Below are positions 15,635 to 28,799 of a stretch of 54,175 bases of DNA, one piece after another. Source of the DNA: Monosiga brevicollis MX1 (taxonomy: Eukaryota; Opisthokonta; Choanoflagellata; Craspedida; Salpingoecidae); contig NW_001865050.1 of NCBI RefSeq assembly GCF_000002865.3, positions 473,583 to 527,757 on the forward strand, written 5' to 3'. Position 1 is the stretch's first letter, and every line of letters starts with the position of its first letter. The notes under the pieces are model-generated. The model did not search any database and was not told the origin of the DNA. It saw only the letters and a program-made list of their open reading frames with translations. The position numbers and the translations under genes were made by a program.

Positions 15635-18600
15635 ATGGGTCGCAAGAAAAGTCGCGTGCCTAAAGCCAGTCGGCCCGAGGTACGGGGGAGTGGCTGGCGG
15701 TGATGTTTTTGGCCGTGGATGTGCAACAGGAAGGGGAGCGGAGTGTCAGCCTCGATGGTTTCCCGCGACATGGACCACGTAGATAGCAAAACCCAAAAAC
15801 AAAACAAAACAAAAACAAAGCAAAGCTTCGCACCTCCATAAGCAACGGTCCTGCTAATCACCCCCGCAATCATGCCGCTTGGTTCGACTCATGGTCCTTG
15901 GCGCAATCCCGCAGATCACGGTTGTCGAGAGCAATCGACTTGGGGTCGATAACAATGTCACCGACACCATGCCCGAGGCGGCCGAGGTGCAACGCCAGCT
16001 CAAAGCCACCTTCCGCGAGCTCAACATAGCGCCAGCCTCCCAGGCCATGTTTCTGGCCCGCCCCTTGGAGGAGCAATGGGAGCTCGTCTGCAATCATCGC
16101 GCATCGGCATGCCCAGCTGTGCAGGAAGACGACCCGCTGCAAGATGCCGCCGAGCTCTTGCTAGCGCTTCGAGAGACACTGGAGGAGGATGTTGAGGCCA
16201 ACACGATGAAGCGCCTGGAGCTGCTTGATGTCTTGGCCGTGGCCCTGCGCACCAAGCCGCTCGCCTACGTTCACCGATTTGTTGATATGCAGGGCCTCAC
16301 CTTCCTGCTAGACCTTTTGGCTTGCCTCTCGCCAGATGGCAGGTGTGTTTTGGTAGCGATGGGAGCGCGGTACTTGCGGCCTGTCCACACTGCATGCGCT
16401 AGGCTGCTTGCCGAAGACATGTGTGATCGAGCCAGGCCATACATCTCTGTGAAAACGAGCCTTTGTCCTTTCTCATCTGGTGGCCATGCTTTTGAATCCC
16501 ACCTGCTCTGAATCTCGTTCTTTCGCACCCAAATTTTGGCCTGGACTTGGTAGTGACGTTAAGGAGCATCAGCTTCTGATTCGCGGCGTCGCCGCCCTCA
16601 TGAATAACGAGCATGGTTTCAAGGCCGTGCTCTCCCATCCCAACGCTCTCAAGGTCTTGCGCCCTTGCCCCCACCCCCTTGTCATCATGCCTGGTCGACT
16701 GCCACATTCTCTCCTTCGAACACACGCGTACAGACCTCTCACAGTGAGGTTGCGGTGCATTGTTCACTCCAACAGGTCATTGTTCAATCCTTGCTGGTTC
16801 CGGAGCTTCACATGCGCCTGCAAATCGTGCAAATGCTGGGTGCCGTTTCTCTGATCCCCGAAGGTCATCGCAAGGTTTGTAACCACCCCGGCTCACGTAC
16901 CGCAGATGTTTCGCAGCTACAAACGGTCGATTAAAAGATTTCATCTCGGATACGAGAACAGTGTACGGGGAACACCACGGCTCAGCGACGCATTTGTCTG
17001 TTCTGCATTATGTTACGCTAGGTGCTGGATGCGCTGACCCACTTTCAGAGCTATGGCGGTGAGGTCTATCGCTTCCAAACCATACTGCAGCTTCTAGCCT
17101 GCAAGAGCCTACGAACGGCCGTCGACGTCGAGGTCAAGCTCAAGGTTTTGTCCTTGGTCAATGCCCTCATCTGTTGCGGTGCTGGCCGAGCCAGTCTCCG
17201 CTTCCGCGTGCATCTTCGGCACGAGCTCGAGCGTCACGGCCTGCGGCGCGTCATGAAGCAGTTGACCAACTACACCGAACACGATGTTCTGCAGAAACAC
17301 GTGCAAATCTATGCCGATGTGGCTGCCGATGACGAGGCTGAGCTCACTGCCCAATTCAAAGCTCAGCCACAGGCGCAACTCAGTGTGTATGACAACATGT
17401 CCATTGTTGCCGTGCTGAACGACCGTTTCAAACGAACCCCGGCCAGCGCGCCCTTCAACACTCTGCTGGCGCATCTGCTGTTGCTGGCCCAAGGCACCGA
17501 TGAGGCTGTCTTGGACCAAGCCGCGTACCAATTGCGTTATTTGGCCACGGCGGCGGAGCAATTGGCCCTGCGTGACAATGGCGTTGATCTGGATCGTGCT
17601 CCCCTTGACTTTCACCGTGACGAGGTCATTGCGCACTACGTCAATTCGGATACCGTTGAGGCGGCCACGCTCGAGCGCGATCGTGCTGTTCAAGAGCGGG
17701 AGCAGTTTGCCCTGCGCAGCAAAAAGGCCGAGGACAAAGCGCACGAGGCCGAGACAGAGGCCATTGAATTGAAAAAGCAGCTCAACCGTCGCATCACCAA
17801 CCTGCGGCAGGAGATTGACGACGAGCGCGCAGCCAAGAAGAAACTCTCAGCTCGCCTCGCAGCCACCGAGAGCCAAGTTACCGACCTCGAAGCACAGCTT
17901 TGCACCTCACGTGAGAAAAATGCCGCCTTTGAGGCGCAAATTCGACAACTGCACGCCAGCATCGAGGCCTTGAAGCAGCAACATGCTGCGGCGCAAGAAG
18001 CGTTCCAGGCAGCACGTCGCGTATCACTGACCGACTCAGTCAACACTTCAGGTTCTGGCTGTCTGCTGGACAGTGGCGCCAAGAACAACGTAGCCATGGC
18101 CGTTCCACCTCCCCCACCGCCACCACTACCGTCAATGGGAGACACGTCCTCACCACAGGCTCTGCCAAGCATTGCTGCGGGTGAGAGCCGCCATGCTTTG
18201 AAGTGCATTGGTACTTGACACCGCCAAGCTTGCCCATTCTCACTCACGCTTGCATTTCTATCTTAATAGCCAAGCCTCCGGCACCACCACCCCCGCCTCC
18301 CATGCCTGGAATGCCGGGTTCATCAGGCGCGCCCCCGCCGCCACCCATGCCTGGAATGTCGGCACCACAACCTGCTGCCTTTTCACTGCCAACGCACGTG
18401 ACGCCAGTGGCTAACAAGCAGCTCAAGTCATTCAACTGGGTGAAAATCCCCACGCATCGCCTGCGCAGTTCAGTGTGGACGCAGATTGACACTGATCCCG
18501 TGTACCAGAGTCTCGATCTTCCAGCCTTTGAGGAAATGTTTGCTGCGGCTCAGGTAGGCCCGGCGCAGCCAGTTTTGTTTGATCCATGCTTGTGTGCGCC

Positions 18601-20404
18601 TGAAGACAGGTCCATGTGTGTGTGTGTGTGTGTGTGTGATCTCGCATTGGAATATCCATGGAGTTTGGTGCGTAATGGGCTCAATGGTCGTTTCTCCTTT
18701 CGTATGCATGGTAACCTCTCTGGGCCCGTTTTTCTGGGGGTCAATGCCAGCCTCTCTCGTCCACGCAAGATGGCGACAAGGGAGGAGGCAAGGAGGAGCG
18801 CAAGCCCAAGGAGATTTCGCTCGTGGATGGTCGCCGCGCTCAAAATTGCTCTATTCTCCTGACACGGCTGAAAATGAGTCCTCAAGCCTTGCGCCATGTG
18901 GTCATGTCCATGGATGCGGAGCAGCGCATTTCGACGGATCTAGTAGAGCAAATGCTCAAATACATTCCCACATCTGAGGAGATTGCTCAGCTGACACCCT
19001 TTCAAGACAAGGCGTTTATGTTTGCGCAGGCCGATCGCTTCTTGTGGGAAATGCATCGCGTGCCGCGCTATGAGCAGCGCCTCAAGTGTCTGGCTTACAT
19101 TCGGCGCTACCATGAGCGCATCGATTCGTTGCAGCCTGAGATTGAAGCTGTGCAGCAGGCTTCGCAACAGGTGGTGGCCAGCAAAGGCTTGGAAAGCATC
19201 TTGGCCCTCTGGCTGGGTAAGGAGTTGCTGCCTGTCCCAGGGGTTGACTTGGCTTATATGGTTTTGATGTTGAAACAGCCCATGCGTCTCATGAGGATTG
19301 ATTTGACACTGCATTCGTAGCACTGGGCAATTACATGAATCGAGGGGCACGGGGCAAAGCGCACGCATTTAAGCTGGATAGCTTGCTCAAGCTGGCGGAT
19401 ACGCGCTCCACCAGTCGGCGAGATTACAACCTAATGCATTACGCCGTGCACTGCATTGATACTCAGGTTTGTACAACCGTGAGGCACCGGCGTCTGGTCA
19501 TGAGGACTTGACCAGTTGAGCAGTTCTTCGAGCTTCTTGGGTCTCTCAGAAAACTAATAGCAGTATCCACTTTGCTGGCGCATGGAATGGAATGTTCGTG
19601 TGTGGGCCCATGTCCCGCTTTGTAGAACGCCTTTGCTGAAGCGCGCGAGTTGGACACACAGCTGTCAAGCGTTGGCAGTGCAGCACGTGTCAACATTGCA
19701 CAGTTGGTCATTGACTGTCAGGCCATGAAGTCGGGAATGGAGCTCTTGCAGCGTGAGCTGCAATGGCATCGTAATCGTGACGAGTCTGCCGATGATGACG
19801 AATTTATCGATGTTGTCAGCGCCTTTGAGCACCGGGCTGCGTCTCAGGTACGTGAAAGAAGGTTGCTGGGATGGAACGTCTTTGTGCAAAGATGACAGAA
19901 TCAAAGGGCCTCTGATTTGCATGCATGCCTCGTCTTTCTTGTTGTGTCGGGTTGCAGGTGGAGCAGCTCTTAGTACACCTGGACAAGATGAATGCTGCAT
20001 TTACGCGGGCCTGCAAGCAATTTGTGTACGATGCCGCCAAGCCTAGCACCGAAGAATTCTTTGGCGTGTTCCGCACCCTGCTTGAACGTTTGCAACAGAG
20101 CCGGGTGGAGCTGCGAAAGATTGAAAAGCGCGAGGAGGAAGAGCAACGGAAGGCTGAAGAGGCCGCCGCACACCAGCATGCCATGTCCAGCTCAACTGGA
20201 CCCGCCGGCACCATTCAAGATGCACATTCGGCCAACCTGGAACAACTCATTTCCACGCTGACGACGGGCGAATTCGTGTCGCCATCACAGTTTCGCAAAG
20301 CAGCAGCAGGGGCCGACGGACCGCCACGACGCCGCAAGTCAGGTTCACCGGTTTCACGCAAGCGTGGCACGCGAGTAACCAGCTTGCTGCTGGAAGACCT
20401 ATGA
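15635..20404 (+). CDS. Diaphanous-type formin (GBD/FH3-FH1-FH2)
   Basis: Nucleates and processively elongates unbranched actin filaments, probably under Rho-GTPase control. Exons 15635-15679, 15915-16342, 16554-16653, 16776-16874, 17022-18180, 18270-18553, 18751-19216, 19321-19466, 19626-19847 and 19958-20404; phases agree, 1131 aa. GBD/FH3 armadillo-like region at about 20-420 (IRGVAALMNNEHG, RLQIVQMLGAVSLIPEG); coiled coil at about 430-560; FH1 in two proline blocks, about 585-595 and 612-640 (PPPPPPPLP; APPPPPPMPGM, GAPPPPPMPGM); FH2 from about 660 to 1040 (KSFNWVKIP, SLVDGRRAQN, YIPTSEEI, ALGNYMNRG). The end has a DAD-like pair: LEQLISTLTTGEF and then a basic cluster RRRKSG, suggesting autoinhibition. 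Intron 6 holds a (GT)n tract. The subclass (DIA, DAAM or FMNL) is not resolved. Confidence 0.93.
18615..18638. repeat. (TG)n microsatellite in a formin intron
   Basis: An uninterrupted TG dinucleotide run of about 12 units in the intron after formin exon 6. Confidence 0.9.
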
Positions 20405-20720
20405 ATGACGCCCGTTTGGCCCATGCCTCATTGTTGCGCATTTGAGTGTTTGATTTTCCCTTATAATTTCGTCCGGACAAAGTCAGGACACGCGTCTTTA
20501 CCCTCGTTGTCTGATGAATGGGCGACCCACCTTGTTCAACTCTGTGTACTTTTAGCTTCAACCCATTTCTTAATAATCGATCCCTGCTGCTGTTTTGCAG
20601 TAACACATACCTGGCATCTTATGAAAAGTCGAGTCGAATGGATTGTGATCAATTGATTGTGATCGTGACGGCAAGCCACCTGCGAGAGGTACCGCCATGC
20701 ACCTGGTACCGATCATTGCA
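20405..20720. other. Convergent spacer, formin / sulfotransferase
   Basis: The 3' ends of two convergent genes meet here. I see only AT-richer sequence consistent with 3'UTRs. Confidence 0.5.
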
Positions 20721-22059
20721 TCAAGTGCGACAGGCCTCTGGGGCCGGGTAGCCCACTTTAAGGGCCACAGTGGCAACAATGGCCCAAACACGACACTGAA
20801 GTTCAGTTCCGTAGGCTTCCTCCTTGCTTATGGTCTCATCTAGGCCGTGACACGACAGGTTCAGACTGCGTTGTACGATGGTGCTTGCGCGTCCTGCACA
20901 GGCTTACGTTGATGAGCATCAAGTTGGTGAACATTGCCGCGGTGAATGCGAGGATCCTCTGCCAGCGCAAAGCCGCAGTCCAGATCGGACGTGCGCACGG
21001 TCACGCCCAGAAACAACAGCGCACTGTCGAGGGCCAAGATCCACAGCACAACATGAAAGGGATCCGACCGAGTCGCTGATGAAGGCGCGAATTCTCTTTG
21101 ATCCTACCGTTGCAAAACTTCTCGCTTCGTTGCTGGCTGGAGCAAATCTTCAAAGCGTATCAGAAGGCAATGCTCTGTGTTGTCCCTGGTCAGTGTCGAC
21201 ATGAGAAATGGCGAGAAGGATATCAAAGAGTAAGCAAAGCAAGCGCGCATCCATGCTGCTCTGGAGGCTTAAGTACCTCTCACACAGTCGGGCAAAGTGC
21301 TGATTCCAAGCATTGGCCCACTTGCGAGCGACAAAGAGCGCGCGGCGCTCAAAGTGCGTCGATGCAAAACTGTGACGCGCGACGTGGGCAACGTGCTCTC
21401 CGCCTACACGCCCGAGTGTCTTGAGCAAGGGCCGGTGCAGGGCTCGGCATGGTTGGATGGACAGCAGTGGCGAAGCGCAGTTTTGCGCCTACCAACACGA
21501 TCGAGCGGATAGCACGTACCCGACGCAAAGCGCTGATAATCGGCCCAGATGGCATCCAGAGGATGGCGCAGCACCACGATGGCTGCAGTGGGGATGCTGC
21601 AGGCCTGGCCAAATGGGGTGGGGCGGTTGACTGCTGGGTGAAAGATGTCTTCAAAGCTCAGTCGATGGCCACCCAAGGCAATGTCTGGGTGCTGTTTGAT
21701 CACGAGGACTGATGTACAGATGTACGGAAGCGCGCCACGCACGGCAGGTTGTGCGCAATGAGTACAGGGCTACCACTCGCTGGAGCGGGTGGAACTTGAG
21801 GATGTGCCAGGAGAGACTCACCGTCCTGATTGCAGGTTGCTTCACCGGGCAAGATTGGGGTAAGCAAAGAGTCGTTGTAGATGGATCCTGGCATTTAGGC
21901 TAGCGTGAGAGGGCCACTGGTGTGTGTCGTCATGAGGGCCACGTGCAACCGCTGCGCAGGGATTGCACACCGACCTGTCAGGTAGCCGGAGGCGCCCTCC
22001 AACAGAAGCCGAACAAAAGTGTTGCCCGACCCAGGAAGGGACCAGAGGAGCGGCGGGGT
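20721..22059 (-). CDS. WSCD-like sulfotransferase, catalytic part (5' exons unresolved)
   Basis: Putative PAPS-dependent sulfotransferase of the WSCD/Golgi type. Exons on the minus strand: 22059-21975, 21887-21822, 21708-21520, 21403-21277, 21185-21108, 21023-20908 and 20839-20721; all phases match, 259 residues. The 5'-phosphosulfate loop is SLPGSGNTFVRLLLEGASGY, followed by TGSIYND, then the 3'-phosphate motif VVLRHPLDAIWADYQRFASG, then RWAN-like KWANAWNQHF, LLIRFEDLL and, near the end, LDCGFALAEDPRIHRGNV. These match the order in animal WSCD1/2 proteins. The first confident exon starts after an acceptor and an in-frame stop lies just upstream, so at least one more exon (signal anchor, perhaps a WSC domain) should lie between 22060 and about 22900. 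A strong GTAAGT donor lies at about 22438, but I could not prove that exon. Confidence 0.82.
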
Positions 22060-22956
22060 CTACGGTGGTTGATCAGATCACCAGGTGAAACGAGGGGCTG
22101 GCAGCCGCTGTTGGGCTACTTGGAGTACGGGTGAGGGCAAGGTCCAGACCTGGAAGCGTTGTCGGGGTGGGTCATCCGCTCGCAGGAAGCGTCGCGACGG
22201 GCAGGGACTTTGAGCTGAGTTTGATCGTGTGTGACTGCTCGGCTGGGCCATCGTGGTGACTGGGCCCACCCGTGTGACTGCAGCTGGCGGGCTAGGTAGC
22301 CATCGTGCCGCAAGGCCTCCCAAAACAAAGGCCGTGGTAATAAGGGCAAACCTAGGGCGACGTCATACAGGCAGAGCCCAGGGCTCAGCGGATGCGGCTG
22401 CTTTGGCGCGGCGGTGGCGCACGTGGTTGTTGAACTTACCGCAATGCGGGTGACACAACGGGGCGTGACCAGGTCATCACGTCATGTTTGTGATGCAGCT
22501 TCTGCGACCGGGTATCCCCTTCTGAGGCCAGGCACTGCCCTTGACCTGCGCCGTCGCCGATGTGTCCGGCTATGCGTGCGTGCTTGCAAATGAAGCTCCT
22601 TATTGTCAGATCAATCAACCAGCACGAACCAGCACGAGCACTTCATGTGTGTACAAACGGGGTCCTCGAGGTGACCCAATTCAAAGAAAGCTGCGATGGC
22701 ATTCCAACATCTGACCGGTGCTTGCTTTTTGTCCCAAGTGAGCATCACCCTCACAATCAACCAAACCCGGTCACCCCTGCCTCGCCATAGCGTAGTATGC
22801 GAATTTGGTTGTTTCGAGCTCGACACCAGAGCGGTGCACTCGCATCAGCGAACAAAGTGACACTTGATGTGGCTCCACGGACCGAGCCAGACGCACGGCT
22901 AGAAAAGGATTTTCTTTTTTGGGGTTTGAAATTTAAGGGCACAGAAAACCTCAAAT
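22060..22956 (-). other. Unresolved 5' region of the sulfotransferase gene and spacer to RPS27A
   Basis: This must contain the missing N-terminal exon(s) of the sulfotransferase and its promoter. Short minus-strand open frames exist at 22436-22618, ending at a strong donor, and at 22078-22349, but neither shows a recognisable domain. The 3'UTR of the ubiquitin-eS31 gene occupies the right end. Confidence 0.4.
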
Positions 22957-24301
<1,345 letters not shown>

Positions 24302-26151
24302 ATGAGCTCGGTCGTGGCGGCAACGACGGCGGCGGCGGCGGCGGCAACGACACGATGCCGGTTCATCGACATTGGTGCCAATCTGACAGACTCCATGTTT
24401 CGCGGGATTTATCGAGGCAAGAGCAAACATGCAGATGATTTTGATCAGGTTCTGCAACGCGCCTCTGCGGCTGGTAGGTTGCACAAAAGCTTGATGAGGA
24501 TGCAGCTTCAGGATGACCAGCCAACCAGCTCTGATTGCCTGTTGAGGGTGGGCTTGTGGGTAGGCGTGGAGCGCATGGTGGTCACAGGGACTAGCCTGTC
24601 AGATGCACAGGAGGCCCTGGCACTCGTCAGAAACCATGGTACGTGGCTCTCACCTGCCAGCCTTGGCTCTGTGTATGAGTTTGGGCTTTCACCGAGGCTG
24701 TCAGAGCGGCCATGAGCGATCAAGACAAGTGAGTCTCACCATGCCCTTTGCGTTCTTGTGTACAGATCAGCTGACTTGCACGGTCGGGTGTCATCCAACG
24801 CGCTGTAGCGAGTTTGATGCGCATGCTGATGGTCCTCAAGACTACTTAGCTCAGCTCAGGTCTCTCATCGAGGCCAATCGCGACAAGGTGCGTGTTTGTG
24901 CGTGTCCGATGTCACGTAGCCTGGGTAGATGTGAGTGCGTGCCTGGACGTGTGGTTCAGGTCGTCAAGTGCATGCCTGCGCACGTGGCAGTCACAGCCAA
25001 TGCGGGTTGGAACAGGTCGTAGCGGTGGGCGAAACAGGACTCGATTACGACCGGCTTGAATTTTGCCCCAAGGAGACTCAAAAGCGCTACTTTCAGCAAC
25101 AGGTGCACTCGTGGGTGGAGTGAGGGCTGTGCACCTGTGCACTGAGGCCCGTTCGTTGCGGTGGCGCGCTAATGTACAATCGGGGCAACGCCCTGGCGCT
25201 TCTGGCTTGCTTCGAGCAGATTGATCTGGCTTTGGACCTGGATCTGCCCATATTTTTGCACCTGCGCAATGCGCACGACGACTTTCTTGAGATCATGAAC
25301 GGCCTTGACCGGTGAGACTGGCCTGGCCCATACCACACCGTGCTCCCCCGCGCGCTGTGGGTGTGTGCATGTATCTGCATGTGACACACGTGAGCAACGC
25401 GCGCTTACTGGGCGAGGGCCTGCGTGGTGCACCCCATCCCTCTGTGCTTAGGCGGCCCACCGGCGTTGTCCATTCATATGATGGCCCACTTGATGTGGCA
25501 CGCCAGCTCGTGAGTCCCAGGGTTGGAAAAAAAAGTGTCACGAGGGAAAAAGGGAGGAAGTGGGGAGAGGCAAGTACCTTAACTTCACCCCCACCTGTGT
25601 GGGTGTCTCACCAATTCCTTTTGGAACGGGCAATTTTCTGCAGCTGGACCTTGGTTTCTACATTGGTATCAACGGCTGTTCTCTCAAAACCCAGGAGAAC
25701 CTTGATGTGGTCGCACAGCTGCCACTGGATCGCTTGATGCTGGAGGTATGCAAAAAGCGCGATGGCTGTCCGTGTCGCCGCACATGGTACTTGCTTATGA
25801 TGCCCAAACCATCATCGAGTAGACGGATTGCCCTTGGTGTGATGTGCGACCCACCCACGCCTCGGCCAAGCATGTGCAATCCTGGCCTGACGTCGCCAAG
25901 AAGCCAGAGAAGTTTGAGTCGGGTCGAGGTGTTAAGGGCCGCAATGAGCCCGCCATGATGCAACAGGTGGCCGAGGTACGTCGTTGTGCTCGACGTCCAA
26001 TCGCCCATCATGTCAGTGCATGGTCCTCATTCACTTGGTCGCCGAATAGGTGGTGGCGGGCGTGCATGGGGTGGCAGTGACGGAAGTTGCAGCCCATGCA
26101 TGGGATAATTCCACCAGACTCTTTTTTTCGTTTGATCATGATGGCAATTGA
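24302..26151 (+). CDS. TATDN1: TatD-type metal-dependent DNase (TATDN1)
   Basis: Predicted Mg2+/Mn2+-dependent deoxyribonuclease implicated in DNA fragmentation and repair. Exons 24302-24473, 24564-24638, 24766-24887, 25016-25102, 25220-25311, 25452-25509, 25644-25745, 25823-25975 and 26050-26151; all in phase, 320 aa. The TIM-barrel signatures run in order: [85 protein letters not shown] and [15 protein letters not shown]. As in animal TATDN1, the N-terminal metal motif reads D-I-G-x-N rather than the bacterial HxH. The C-terminus VSFDHDGN-like (FSFDHDGN) is ordinary. An alanine run of five follows an Ala-Thr-rich N-terminus. Confidence 0.95.
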
Positions 26152-26329
26152 GCGCAAGCGTCGTGCACGCGGCACAGATGAGAAAATGCACACATTAGAT
26201 AAAAAAAATTATTACGGTAGCAGCGCCACAAAGCGCAGATAACATCAAGGGATTAACATGAACACCGGCACAGGCGCGATTGGTTGTGAATGGTCCAACT
26301 TCCTCACACCCGTCAAATCCGATCACGGC
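26152..26329. other. Short convergent spacer, TatD gene / calmodulin-like gene
   Basis: A spacer of 178 bp between two stop codons, with an A-run near 26200. It must contain both 3'UTRs, which may overlap. Confidence 0.5.
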
Positions 26330-27091
26330 TTAGACGGGTGGGACTGGTCCCGTCATCATCTCAAAGAGCTCCTCGACATCAATGGACCCACTACCATCTG
26401 CATCAGCCACTCGAATCATATCGTTGAACTCTTGCTCGGTCAAGCCCTCACCTGGAGTTGCAGAGAGACGTCAGCCAAAATGATGTGAGGGTGCATGAGA
26501 GCCTCAAGCCCCGGAGCCGTGGCGCCGTGCCCAATCAAACACTCGCGCTTTCCGCACGTACCCATCTTGGTCAGCAGATTGCGGATTTCGTTGATGGCAA
26601 TGGATCCTTTGCCCTTTTTGTCAAAAGCATTAAAAGCCTCCTGAAGCTGACTCTTGGTTGGCTGAAGTGCCGACACCCGCCGCCGAGGGCCGGGGAACAG
26701 AGATGGTTGAGATCGACCAACACGCCCTGAGCCAGGGACGGGGGCACAGCACAGGTCCGGGAGCCACCATACCTGGGGTTTTTGGGCCATGAGGTCCACG
26801 GCTTTGCGAAACTTGTCAAGGGAGACGTTGCCCGTGCCGTTGCTATCCGCCACAATCACGCATTCCTATCCGCCACAGACAGCGACGGCCCCACCAAGTG
26901 AATCGATCGCGCGATCTCCGCGATGAACGCAAAGCCTTGAGCGAGGGAACAGAACTTCACACCTGAACTTCCACTTCGGTCGGGTTGAACCCCAGGGCTC
27001 GCAGGCAGGTGCCGAGGTTGTCGGCTGAAATGCAGGCATCCTCGTTGGCATAAATGATAAAGGCCTGGTTGATCTGCTCCGCCGTCGGCAT
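26330..27091 (-). CDS. Calmodulin-like four-EF-hand protein
   Basis: Small Ca2+-binding protein, 147 aa from exons 27091-26963, 26865-26773, 26661-26562 and 26451-26330, all in phase. The start at 27091 (MPTAEQINQAF) gives a calmodulin-sized product; an ATG three bases upstream is equally possible. Loop 1 (NEDACISADNL) has lost the canonical first Asp and is probably silent. Loop 2 is DSNGTGNVSLDKF with Asp instead of Glu at position 12. Loop 3 is DKKGKGSIAINEI. Loop 4 is DADGSGSIDVEEL, fully canonical. The central linker ends LMAQKPQ. It is divergent from the radial-spoke gene. It could be a calmodulin paralogue or a myosin-light-chain-like protein; the exact family is undecided. Confidence 0.85.
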
Positions 27092-27319
27092 CATGATGCT
27101 GATGCTGATGCTGTTGTTGGATGCCCTGAACCCACCGCCCCCCTTCGGCTCAAACTGTCGGTCGCAACGTTCCAAAAGAACTTTTTTTCACACAACAACA
27201 CTGTTCTTCTTTTGTTGGTGAGGAAGGCAATGTCATCTTTTATGAGAGTCTCTCAGTCTCGATACCAGTCTCAGTGAGTCTCCACCTACCTTGGCAACGC
27301 AACTTTCACATCAACACAA

Positions 27320-27374
<55 letters not shown>

Positions 27375-27574
27375 CGCTTGTTCCCTTGATTTTATTTTTG
27401 CTTTGGTGAGTGCTCGGGCGGGCGGACGGGCGAGTGGGCATCGGGGTGCTGCCCTTTGTTCTGACTTGCTTGCTGGGTTTGGCGGAGAGCGGTTCGGCTC
27501 ATGGTTGTTCAGGTTCGGTTTGTTTTATTAGAAGCTTCCTATCTCGTGCCTAGCCTCTTTTGTGGACCGATATC
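27092..27574. promoter_or_regulatory. Divergent promoter region with (CA)n, calmodulin-like / RSPH1
   Basis: A region of 483 bp between divergent start codons. It contains a perfect (AC)n run at 27321-27371 and a GC-rich block at 27415-27445. No TATA element was recognised. Confidence 0.55.
27321..27371. repeat. (AC)n microsatellite
   Basis: An uninterrupted AC dinucleotide run of about 25 units. Confidence 0.95.
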
Positions 27575-28799
27575 ATGAGCGACTTTGAGGATGACGATCA
27601 CGGGCCCTCCATCGGCGTACGTGACTTGATGTGCTGGTTGGAGCATGATCTCCGCGACCCCTGGCTGTATAAGACTCGCGTTTCTCCTTTAGCCTGTACT
27701 CGGCTGGTGCATGTCTTGTTCGTTTGCGTTCTTGTCACTGGAGTTCTGTTTGCATGTGCGGGTTGATAGACGTACCATGGCGACCGCCACCCCGACACGG
27801 GTGCTCGCCATGGCAAGGGTGTGGCCAACTTGCCCAACGGCGATAAATATGAGGGCCAGTATCAAGATGGCCAACGCCACGGCAAGGTAGATGATGCTTG
27901 CGAGCTTGTGGGCTTGGCTCAGGGCCATCGATTGGCACGCCAGTATCCTTATGGTTTGCACCTACTTTGAGCAGGGCATTTACAAGTTCAAGTCAGGAGC
28001 CCGCTACGATGGCGAGTACATGAATGGGCGCAAGCACGGGCAAGGAACCTTTTGGTATCCTGATGGTGCTGTTTACGAGGGTAAGATTCGTCCCGGGGTT
28101 TGCTTTTGGTGTTGGTGCACACTTTGCTGCGGTGGCTCCGATTGTCGATTATTATACCATGTGCCCGGCTCAACCGCTTTGCTCCTGACATGATGTTTTG
28201 GTCATTGCAGGTACTTGGGTGGATGATGTGCGCTCGGGCCATGGCAAGTACACATATCCCAATGGTGACTGCTATGAGGGCGAATGGCTGAGCGGTGTCA
28301 AGGAGGGCAAGGGTGCCTACACCTATGGTGCGACTGGCATCAAGGTAGGTGGGCTTATCTGGTGGGTTGTGTAAGTTGCTGATGTTGGACGCGTCGACTG
28401 ACCCTGTGCTTTGACTGGCAGTACGTGGGTACATGGGCCAAGGGCGTCAAGTCGGGTGAGGGCACAATCGAATATGCCGGCATGACCTACACTGGTGGCT
28501 TCACTGATGACCAGGTTTGTAATCTTGGCTTGCTGCCCTTGCTCTATCAATTCACTTTGACCACCATCTTTCTCGTCCTTGACTCGGGCTTGGTGTCTGT
28601 TCTCATCATGGTCTTGTGTGTGCCAACATCCTTGCGTGGTCGTCAGCCTCTGGGTGCCGGCGTGTTCAAGTTTGCCGCGGGCTATCAACAGCCCGGCGAA
28701 TACGTCGTGTCAACCGACGCCGGGGCTGATGCAGCTGAAGACGAGGTGCGGCCGATTACAAAGTGGGTCGGCCAGCTGCTGGCAACGGCTGCAACATAA
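27575..28799 (+). CDS. RSPH1: Radial spoke head protein 1 homologue (MORN repeats)
   Basis: Component of the axonemal radial-spoke head, needed for flagellar beating. Exons 27575-27616, 27770-27886, 27975-28080, 28211-28344, 28422-28514 and 28647-28799, in phase, 214 aa. It opens [14 protein letters not shown] and then carries about six MORN repeats ([65 protein letters not shown]), followed by the RSPH1-specific [18 protein letters not shown] and VRPITKW. Exon boundaries fall between repeats. It is shorter than human RSPH1 (309 aa) because the acidic C-terminal tail is nearly absent. A flagellar gene fits a flagellated cell. Orthology rests on the shared tail motif, not on the MORN repeats alone. 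Confidence 0.92.

Noticed and set aside
27321-27371. CRISPR-like regular repeat arrays among the tandem repeats
   Set aside because: All regular arrays are microsatellites without unique spacers, in an intron-rich eukaryotic sequence.
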